Below are positions 6,816 to 11,820 of a stretch of 11,820 nucleotides of DNA, one piece after another (positions within the stretch are counted from its first letter, which is position 1; each line of letters opens with the position of its first letter). This stretch comes from Cyclobacteriaceae bacterium (lineage in GTDB: Bacteria; Bacteroidota; Bacteroidia; Cytophagales; Cyclobacteriaceae): the NCBI GenBank assembly GCA_019751475.1, contig JAIENH010000096.1:1-11820 (forward strand). The letters run 5' to 3'. Under the pieces are notes generated by a model. That model was not told the DNA's origin and ran no database searches. It saw nothing but the letters and a program-made list of their open reading frames with translations. Position numbers and translations under genes: made by a program.

Positions 6816-6888
6816 GGTGACGTAGCTCAGTTGGTAGAGCAAAGGACTGAAAATCCTTGTGTCGGGGGTTCAATTCCCTCCGTCACCA
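6816..6888 (+). tRNA. tRNA-Phe (anticodon GAA)
   Basis: A complete 73-base cloverleaf without encoded CCA. The acceptor stem pairs 6816-6822 (GGTGACG) with 6881-6887 (CGTCACC), and the discriminator is A6888, as expected for tRNA-Phe. The D-stem is GCTC/GAGC with loop AGTTGGTA. The anticodon stem is AAGGA/TCCTT with loop CTGAAAA, placing GAA at 6849-6851, which reads UUY. The T-stem is GGGGG/CCCTC with loop TTCAATT and one G-T pair. The bases after the discriminator are CGT, so CCA must be added by the nucleotidyltransferase. A hairpin terminator follows 6 bases later. Upstream lie two tandem partial copies of its 5' part. Confidence 0.97.
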
Positions 6889-6894
6889 CGTGAG

Positions 6895-6922
6895 AAGCCC
6901 CGCCTTTTGGTGGGGCTTTTTT
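6895..6922 (+). terminator. Rho-independent terminator after tRNA-Phe
   Basis: AAGCCCCGCC pairs with GGTGGGGCTT (10 bp with one G-T pair) around a TTTT loop, and the T-tract runs to 6922. It would end the tRNA transcript before the histidine kinase gene. Confidence 0.9.
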
Positions 6923-6956
6923 CATAATTTTCATATTTATTACATACCCCGCCACC

Positions 6957-8246
6957 TTGACACTGCTGTTAGTAGCTTTAAAGAATTTTCGCACCTGGTC
7001 GTGGTCATGGATCTTGTTCTCGGGAGCCATGGCTTTGCTGGGCTTAGTGTCGCTGCGTGCTTCTTTTCCATCCTCGCTTGGCCTAACCATTAGCGGCCTC
7101 TCCATACTTCTTGTCTATCTGCACTTGATCTTTTTTTGGTCGGGAGTCACAGAGCTTTCACGCGACCGTAAGGTACCGAGCCGTGTTATCATTCGTTGGT
7201 CATTGATTGTTGCACTTGTTTCCATTGTATCAGTGCTTGCTTACTATGAAGGAGGCGAATATCGCTTGGCGCGATACCTGCTGCGAGTTGGTGTGCGCAC
7301 CTTTGTCACCGGTGCTTGCTTTATAGCGGCTGGTGTGGTGCTTTATCGTACGAAACGAATTTCCTCAGGCATTGGTCTACGGCTTATGTCCTGGTCTATG
7401 ATTCTGTTTGGAGTCGAGCAGTTTTACTACCTCATAGTAGTGGTGATCAACGGATTTTTCTTCGACCTGTCTTTCCCAGTCTTCTTTGGTGTCATCGATC
7501 TCATTCTCATTTTTGGTATCGGCTTGGGTATGATTACCTGGCTGCTCGAAGATGAGCGACAAAAATTGAGCAAGGCCAATCAGGAACTTGACAGCTTTTT
7601 GTACAGTACTTCGCATGATTTGCGTGCACCCATTGCTTCGGTATTGGGGTTGACCAATCTCGCCCGCCTGGAGATGAAAGACCGCGAAAACCTCACGCTT
7701 ATTAATATGATTGAGCAGCGGGTAAAAAAATTAGACGAGGTCATCAGCGACATTCTCAAGCTCTCAAAAAACAAAAAAACGGAAGTGCGCCTGGAGGAAA
7801 TCTCATTAAACAGACTTATCGATGAGGTAGTAGCGGATGTAAAATTTGCCCAAGATGCGCCTGCAATCCGGTTGATTTACGATCGTAAAACTGACTTTGT
7901 ATTTGAATCCGATTTTTCCATTATGAAGACGGCTCTTGGAAACTTGTTTTCAAATGCGGTGAAGTATCATCGCATTCCGCAGAATGACCCATACATAAAA
8001 GTGGCCTTCTCTCAAGTTGGAAACAAGACGTTGATTGAAGTAGAGGACAATGGTCAGGGCATACGACCCGAAAGCCTTGATAAAGTATTTGACATGTTTT
8101 ACCGGGCATCTACCAACTCTGATGGCACGGGTCTTGGGCTTTACATTGTAAAGGAAGCGCTCGCCAAAGTGAATGGCTCTATTTCTGTGACATCAAACTT
8201 TGGCCAAGGAAGTACCTTTCGAATTGAACTTGAGCCACTGAAGTAA
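6957..8246 (+). CDS. Membrane sensor histidine kinase
   Basis: This 429-residue sensor kinase probably autophosphorylates on His220. The N-terminal 195 residues hold about six hydrophobic segments (about 15-34, 42-62, 80-98, 112-130, 142-166, 172-196) with little room for an external ligand domain, so it may sense within the membrane. A short helical linker leads to the dimerisation/phosphoacceptor domain with S-T-S-H-D-L-R-A-P at 217-225. The ATPase domain has an N-box (N-L-F-S-N-A-V-K-Y-H, 329-338), a G1 box (D-N-G-Q-G-I, 364-369), an F-box (F-D-M-F-Y-R-A-S) and a G2 box (G-T-G-L-G-L, 390-395). No response regulator is adjacent. The TTG start at 6957 is a best guess: the next in-frame ATG at 7029 would cut into the first membrane segment, and the frame is open further upstream. 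Its stop overlaps the next ATG (TAATG). Confidence 0.93.
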   Translation: MTLLLVALKNFRTWSWSWILFSGAMALLGLVSLRASFPSSLGLTISGLSILLVYLHLIFFWSGVTELSRDRKVPSRVIIRWSLIVALVSIVSVLAYYEGGEYRLARYLLRVGVRTFVTGACFIAAGVVLYRTKRISSGIGLRLMSWSMILFGVEQFYYLIVVVINGFFFDLSFPVFFGVIDLILIFGIGLGMITWLLEDERQKLSKANQELDSFLYSTSHDLRAPIASVLGLTNLARLEMKDRENLTLINMIEQRVKKLDEVISDILKLSKNKKTEVRLEEISLNRLIDEVVADVKFAQDAPAIRLIYDRKTDFVFESDFSIMKTALGNLFSNAVKYHRIPQNDPYIKVAFSQVGNKTLIEVEDNGQGIRPESLDKVFDMFYRASTNSDGTGLGLYIVKEALAKVNGSISVTSNFGQGSTFRIELEPLK

Positions 8247-8965
8247 TGAGCGCGTTAAGAGGAAAGCTTTTTCTTTTTCCCGTGGTGATTGCGGAAGACA
8301 CTGAGAAAGCCGTTATTCCTCCTCATGTAATCGAATGTATTAAGAATACACAATATTTTCTTTGCGAAAACATCCGAACAGCCAGGCGATTCATTAGTAA
8401 ACTGAAAGTTCACAGCTCCATTGAATCACTGCATTTTGAAATACTCGATAAGGACACTTCGATAGAAACACTACCCAAGTTGTTTGTTCGCTTATTGCAG
8501 GGCAACAACATTGGAGTTTTGAGCGAGTCGGGCTGCCCAGGCGTGGCAGACCCTGGTGCACTGGCAGTAGCATATGCCCATGAGAATGGGTTTACCGTTG
8601 TGCCGTTGGTAGGACCGTCATCCATTCTCCTCGCCCTGATGGCATCAGGACTGAATGGTCAACAATTTGCCTTTCACGGTTACTTACCGGTACACGCAAG
8701 CGAGGCAGGCACAGCGATTAAAATGCTTGAACGTGAATCGAAGGAAAAAAATCAGACACAGATTTTTATTGAAACACCTTATCGAAACAACGCTCTACTT
8801 AGCCACCTGGTAAAGACCCTTCAGCCCGATACCAGACTATGTGTTGCTATTAATCTGACTGCACCAGGCGAAAAAATTATTTGTCAATCAGTCAGGAAGT
8901 GGAAACAAAGCTCAATTTCCTTAGAAAAAGTACCTGCCGTCTTTCTTTTCCTGGCCGGTTCGTGA
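8246..8965 (+). CDS. SAM-dependent methyltransferase, RsmI-like (tetrapyrrole methylase fold)
   Basis: This 239-residue protein has the tetrapyrrole methylase fold and resembles RsmI, which 2'-O-methylates C1402 of 16S rRNA. Visible motifs are E-N-I-R-T-A-R-R-F at 41-49, S-E-S-G-C-P-G-V-A-D-P-G at 93-104 (glycine-rich SAM loop), P-L-V-G-P-S-S at 120-126, F-H-G-Y-L-P at 143-148 and F-I-E-T-P-Y-R at 174-180. The N-terminus (G-K-L-F-L-F-P) differs from classical RsmI (usually L-Y-V-V-A-T-P-I-G-N-L), and the C-terminal extension of RsmI is missing. This matches a second, Bacteroidota-type paralogue rather than RsmI itself, so the substrate is left open and no symbol is given. It shares its first base with the kinase stop, implying translational coupling, and lies just before metK, which makes its presumed cofactor. 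Confidence 0.87.
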   Translation: MSALRGKLFLFPVVIAEDTEKAVIPPHVIECIKNTQYFLCENIRTARRFISKLKVHSSIESLHFEILDKDTSIETLPKLFVRLLQGNNIGVLSESGCPGVADPGALAVAYAHENGFTVVPLVGPSSILLALMASGLNGQQFAFHGYLPVHASEAGTAIKMLERESKEKNQTQIFIETPYRNNALLSHLVKTLQPDTRLCVAINLTAPGEKIICQSVRKWKQSSISLEKVPAVFLFLAGS

Positions 8966-8967
8966 AC

Positions 8968-8998
8968 TGTGTGCGAATACAGAAACCTGTTATCTTTG
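8968..8998 (+). promoter_or_regulatory. Predicted promoter for metK
   Basis: A perfect -7 box TATCTTTG lies at 8991-8998, with a weak -33 box TGTG at 8968-8971 at 19-base spacing. The predicted start is near 9005, giving a leader of about 24 bases before the metK ATG. That is too short for a SAM riboswitch. Confidence 0.6.
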
Positions 8999-9028
8999 CG
9001 CCCTTAAAACCTTAATTTGACTTAACGA

Positions 9029-10285
9029 ATGGCTTATTTATTCACTTCCGAGTCCGTATCAGAAGGGCACCCAGACAAAGTTGCTGACCAGATTTCAGAT
9101 GCGTTGATTGACTATTTTCTGGCATACGACCCCAATTCTAAAGTAGCCTGCGAAACGCTGGTAACTACCGGCCAAGTGGTGTTGGCAGGAGAGGTGAAAT
9201 CAGAGGCCTACCTGGATGTGCAGGACATTGCTCGCGAGGTGATTCGCAAAATTGGTTACACCAAAAGCGAGTACATGTTCGAGGCCAATAGCTGCGGTAT
9301 TTTCTCAGCCATTCATGAACAATCAGCCGATATCAATCAAGGCGTGGAGCGCAAGAAAAAAGAAGACCAGGGTGCCGGTGACCAAGGTATGATGTTTGGC
9401 TATGCCACAACCGAGACCGACAATTATATGCCGTTGCCATTGGAACTGGCTCATTTGTTACTACGTGAGTTGTCTACTATTCGAAGGGAGGGAAAGGTTA
9501 TGACTTACTTGCGGCCCGATGCAAAATCGCAGGTTACGATTGAGTACACAGATGACAACAAGCCAAAACGAATAGATGCGATTGTGATCTCCACTCAGCA
9601 TGATGACTTTGATAAGGATGCAGCCATGCTAAAGAAAATTAAAGATGACGTCATCAACGTATTGGTTCCACGCATCAAGAAAAAATTGCCGAAGCGGGTG
9701 CAAGCTCTCTTTGGAAGCGATATAAAGTACCACGTAAATCCTACTGGTAAGTTTGTTATAGGCGGTCCTCATGGTGATACGGGCCTGACCGGGCGTAAAA
9801 TCATTGTTGATACATACGGTGGCAAAGGAGCACACGGTGGTGGCGCATTCTCTGGCAAAGACCCTTCCAAGGTTGACCGCTCGGCCGCTTACGCTACGCG
9901 TCACATTGCTAAGAACTTAGTTGCTGCCGGTGTGGCTGAAGAAGCATTGGTGCAGGTTGCTTACGCGATTGGCGTAGCACAACCGGTTGGTTTGTATGTG
10001 AACACCTATGGCACGGCCAAAGTAAAAATGACAGATGGTGAAATCGCCAGACGCATCGCCAAGATTTTTGACATGCGTCCATATTTTATTGAAGAGCGAT
10101 TTAACCTTCGCACACCTATCTATTCTGAAACCGCTGCTTACGGACACATGGGCCGCGAGTCGCGCGTGATAGAGAAGGTCTTTAACAAGGGCAAGAAATC
10201 TGAGAAGAAAGTGAAAGTAGAGTTGTTTCCTTGGGAAAAACTCGATTATGTAGATGCGGTGAAGAAAGCATTCAGCCTGAACTGA
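9029..10285 (+). CDS. metK: S-adenosylmethionine synthetase (methionine adenosyltransferase)
   Basis: MetK makes S-adenosylmethionine from methionine and ATP in the cytoplasm. The 418-residue protein has the expected three-domain layout. It starts with the signature [12 protein letters not shown] (6-17), whose His14 and Asp16 are catalytic/metal-binding in the family. The adenine/triphosphate loop [11 protein letters not shown] follows at 115-125, then [13 protein letters not shown] at 245-257 and the phosphate-binding loop G-G-G-A-F-S-G-K-D at 270-278 with D-R-S at 283-285. It is somewhat longer than the E. coli enzyme, with a lysine-rich segment (about 386-396) near the C-terminus. It has its own promoter match and a hairpin terminator, so it is probably expressed alone. 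The neighbouring methyltransferase is a likely consumer of its product. Confidence 0.98.
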   Translation: MAYLFTSESVSEGHPDKVADQISDALIDYFLAYDPNSKVACETLVTTGQVVLAGEVKSEAYLDVQDIAREVIRKIGYTKSEYMFEANSCGIFSAIHEQSADINQGVERKKKEDQGAGDQGMMFGYATTETDNYMPLPLELAHLLLRELSTIRREGKVMTYLRPDAKSQVTIEYTDDNKPKRIDAIVISTQHDDFDKDAAMLKKIKDDVINVLVPRIKKKLPKRVQALFGSDIKYHVNPTGKFVIGGPHGDTGLTGRKIIVDTYGGKGAHGGGAFSGKDPSKVDRSAAYATRHIAKNLVAAGVAEEALVQVAYAIGVAQPVGLYVNTYGTAKVKMTDGEIARRIAKIFDMRPYFIEERFNLRTPIYSETAAYGHMGRESRVIEKVFNKGKKSEKKVKVELFPWEKLDYVDAVKKAFSLN

Positions 10286-10290
10286 AACAA

Positions 10291-10319
10291 AAAAAGAGGC
10301 CCCGAATCGGGGCCTTTTT
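10291..10319. terminator. Bidirectional terminator between metK and hpf
   Basis: AGGCCCCG (10297-10304) pairs with CGGGGCCT (10308-10315) around a three-base AAT loop. An A-run (10289-10295) lies on the left and a T-run (10315-10319) on the right. The flanking A and T tracts let it work for metK on the plus strand and for hpf on the minus strand, whose stop is at 10324. Confidence 0.9.
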
Positions 10320-10323
10320 ACTT

Positions 10324-10626
10324 TTATACTCGTCCGTTTTTCATTCGGGTTTTAAACTTCTTTAGTTGACTTAAAAGCGCATTGGCCGCCATATCGGCCG
10401 CTGCTTCAAATGAACGAGCTTGTTCTTTAGCAAACAATTTCCTGCCAGGAGCATTCAATTTTATTTCCACGGTTTTATTCTCAATACCCTCATTGTTGAT
10501 GCGCAAAAAAACTTCCCCATCTACCAATCGGTCATAAAATGTTTCAAGTTTATCAACGCGCTGTTGAATGAAATCAATGAGCTTGCGGTCTGCATCGAAG
10601 TGGATGGAATGAACTTGTAATCTCAT
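10324..10626 (-). CDS. hpf: Ribosome hibernation-promoting factor, HPF/RaiA family (short form)
   Basis: This 100-residue basic protein has the S30AE fold. Proteins of this family bind the 30S decoding region in stationary phase and help form or protect inactive ribosomes. The visible pattern is strand 1 Q-V-H-S-I-H-F-D, helix K-L-I-D-F-I-Q-Q-R-V-D-K-L, strands around V-F-L-R-I-N-N and T-V-E-I-K-L-N-A-P-G, the segment F-A-K-E-Q-A-R-S-F-E-A-A-A-D and a final helix ending in a lysine-rich tail (L-K-K-F-K-T-R-M-K). It lacks the long C-terminal dimerisation domain of long HPF, so it is a short form. It lies 35 bases downstream of the xer recombinase gene on the same strand with no clear promoter between them, suggesting co-transcription. 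Confidence 0.94.
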   Translation of the reverse strand: MRLQVHSIHFDADRKLIDFIQQRVDKLETFYDRLVDGEVFLRINNEGIENKTVEIKLNAPGRKLFAKEQARSFEAAADMAANALLSQLKKFKTRMKNGRV

Positions 10627-10661
10627 AACAATAAAAATTTAAAAGGTGTAACATAATACCA

Positions 10662-11540
10662 TCAGGCTTTAGGATGGGCCTGATCAAAAACTTTCTTTAA
10701 TTTCTCCATGGAGTTATGCGTGTAAACCTGGGTAGCCGCTAAGCTGCTGTGACCGAGCAAGTCTTTCACGGCATTTATCTCAGCCCCCTTATTCAAAAGA
10801 TGAGTAGCGTACGTATGACGCAGCACATGCGGGCTCCTTTTTTCTACGGAAGTAAAGTCTGTCAAATTTCTCTTCACCAATCGATACACCATCATTGGGT
10901 AGCACTTACCACCAGCATCATTAACGATTAAATAGCCGGGTTCGTGCACACCCACCTCCTTGTTTCTAATCTTGCGATACTCTTGTATAATCGGCCCAAG
11001 GGAGTTGGAGAAAGGAATGACTCGCTCCTTATTGCGTTTACCGATTACCTTGATGGTCTGCTCACGCAAATTCACCTGGTTATCTTTTAGGTTCAGTAAT
11101 TCCGACAAGCGTATGCCAGTGCCGTAAAGCAGTTCCATGATTAACTGTTCGCGCATACCCGCATGATTGTTTTCGAAGCCCTTGCGATCGAGTACAGAAA
11201 CCATGTCCGGTTCTTTTACGAAATGAGGAAGCTTCTTTTTGGTTTTCAGCACCCTGATCTTTACCATCGGGTCTTTGCTGATCACCTCCTGACGCAACAG
11301 AAATTTATAGTAACTACGCAGGCACGCAATTTTTCGATTCACCGATAGCGGATCGAGTTTGGCTTCCATCAGGTCTACAATCCATGATCGCACCATGCCA
11401 TGGTGTGCAGATGGAGTAGCCTCTTCAAACTTTTCCTTCAGGTATTTTTCGAATTGGGAAAGGTCATTCTGATAAGAGAGTACGGTATGAGGACTGTACC
11501 TTTTTTCGTAGCGGAGATAGTTCAAAAAAGAATCGATCAT
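10662..11540 (-). CDS. Tyrosine-type recombinase, XerC/XerD family
   Basis: This 292-residue site-specific recombinase has the size of XerC/XerD, which resolve chromosome dimers at dif. The N-terminal SAM-like DNA-binding domain spans about 1-85 (F-L-N-Y-L-R-Y-E-K, Y-S-P-H-T-V-L-S-Y). The catalytic domain has R144 (G-T-G-I-R-L-S-E-L), K168 (V-I-G-K-R-N-K-E-R), H238 and R241 (S-P-H-V-L-R-H-T-Y), H264 (L-L-G-H-S-S-L) and the nucleophile Y273 (Q-V-Y-T-H). All expected catalytic residues are present. The frame extends to an ATG at 11612, but that start lies inside the rpsU terminator, so ATG 11540, just before I-D-S-F-L-N-Y, is chosen. It sits between rpsU and hpf, an arrangement I recall from many Bacteroidota. 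XerC is more likely than XerD but not certain from sequence alone. Confidence 0.93.
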   Translation of the reverse strand: MIDSFLNYLRYEKRYSPHTVLSYQNDLSQFEKYLKEKFEEATPSAHHGMVRSWIVDLMEAKLDPLSVNRKIACLRSYYKFLLRQEVISKDPMVKIRVLKTKKKLPHFVKEPDMVSVLDRKGFENNHAGMREQLIMELLYGTGIRLSELLNLKDNQVNLREQTIKVIGKRNKERVIPFSNSLGPIIQEYRKIRNKEVGVHEPGYLIVNDAGGKCYPMMVYRLVKRNLTDFTSVEKRSPHVLRHTYATHLLNKGAEINAVKDLLGHSSLAATQVYTHNSMEKLKKVFDQAHPKA

Positions 11541-11572
11541 GCAATTGGCTGGCGCGCCAAGTTTTGAAATGT

Positions 11573-11609
11573 AAAAAAAAAATCCCCCCGGAAAAAGTTT
11601 CCGAGGGGA
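11573..11609 (-). terminator. Terminator downstream of rpsU
   Basis: The arms 11583-11594 and 11598-11609 form a 12-bp stem with a three-base loop. Read on the minus strand, the one imperfect pair is G-U and a run of ten U (complement of A 11573-11582) follows, so it suits rpsU. On the plus strand that pair is a C-A mismatch. Partial read-through or a separate promoter would be needed for the xer gene. Confidence 0.85.
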
Positions 11610-11635
11610 CATGTTGACAAAATGTCTATGAAATG

Positions 11636-11820
11636 TTAGTAATTCTCTTGTACGTACTGCTTTTGGCGATAGGCAGCTCTCAAAATCTGGCTCCTTCTGC
11701 GAACAGACGGCTTCTCGAAAGAAGTGCGCGAACGAAGCTCCCGCAACACACCTGTTTTTTCAAACTTCTTTTTGAAGCGCTTCAGGGCTTTGTCAATTGA
11801 CTCGTTTTCCTTGATGTTGA
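11636..11820 (-). CDS. rpsU: 30S ribosomal protein S21, N-terminus cut by window edge
   Basis: Reading the minus strand from the right edge gives [15 protein letters not shown], then [25 protein letters not shown], and [13 protein letters not shown] before a TAA at 11636-11638. This is the highly basic S21 protein of the small ribosomal subunit. About 61 residues are visible; only the first few, including the start codon, lie beyond position 11820. S21 helps the 30S subunit in initiation near the anti-Shine-Dalgarno end of 16S rRNA. A strong hairpin with a U-tract follows 27 bases after the stop, and the xer recombinase and hpf genes lie downstream on the same strand. Confidence 0.95.
   Translation of the reverse strand, partial: NIKENESIDKALKRFKKKFEKTGVLRELRSRTSFEKPSVRRRSQILRAAYRQKQYVQENY

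Noticed and set aside
8966..9028. SAM riboswitch in front of metK
   Set aside because: The predicted leader is only about 24 bases and the whole gap is 63 bases, with no recognisable aptamer helices.
11550..11559. 10-base palindrome TGGCGCGCCA upstream of the xer gene
   Set aside because: It is short, single, and has no supporting context as an operator or recombination site.
11541..11612. N-terminally extended Xer recombinase starting at 11612
   Set aside because: The added residues come from the rpsU terminator hairpin and its A/T tract, and the family-like N-terminus starts at ATG 11540.

Overview
The window looks like a chromosomal segment of a Bacteroidota bacterium, most likely a Cytophagales-type organism. 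Several signs agree: promoter matches of the Bacteroidota form (TTTG, about 19 bases, then TAnnTTTG) upstream of the tRNA, metK and yqeY genes; A/T-rich leaders without strong Shine-Dalgarno sequences; the gene cluster rpsU, xer recombinase, hpf; and proteins typical of the phylum, such as a PdxJ with a [10 protein letters not shown] motif and a membrane dicluster ferredoxin protein paired with a CCG-domain protein. The genus assignment is inference.

Layout. Positions 1-776 hold the C-terminal part of an S41 peptidase that enters from the left. It converges on pdxJ (780-1493, minus). A divergent gap leads to a plus-strand run: yqeY (1584-2036), a CvpA-like membrane protein broken by an apparent one-base frameshift (2033-2538), an alpha/beta hydrolase (2582-3343) and a CBS-pair protein (3340-4005). 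Convergent to these, on the minus strand, are a membrane dicluster Fe-S protein (5270-6574), a small putative lipoprotein (4854-5273) and a CCG-domain Fe-S protein (4045-4827). The two Fe-S proteins look like halves of one HdrBC/GlpC-like redox module, with the lipoprotein gene between them.

Positions 6575-6956 are the most unusual part. A strong Bacteroidota promoter match is followed by a small GNRA-type hairpin, two identical 52-base units, and an intact tRNA-Phe(GAA) with a terminator. Each unit copies the 5' part of the tRNA, but three D-loop bases are replaced by the perfect 18-base palindrome TCCCGATAGCTATCGGGA. All of this would lie in one short transcript, so three copies of the 5' acceptor strand could compete for the single 3' acceptor strand.

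Next come a membrane histidine kinase (6957-8246) translationally coupled to an RsmI-like tetrapyrrole-methylase-fold methyltransferase (8246-8965), then metK (9029-10285) with its own promoter. MetK makes the S-adenosylmethionine that the methyltransferase would use. A hairpin shared by both strands separates metK from the minus-strand cluster rpsU (cut by the right edge), xer recombinase and hpf, which combines translation, ribosome hibernation and chromosome-dimer resolution or site-specific recombination.

Most genes are ordinary housekeeping genes. The points worth a second look are the tRNA-Phe/palindrome array, the cvpA frameshift, and the lipoprotein gene between the two Fe-S genes.
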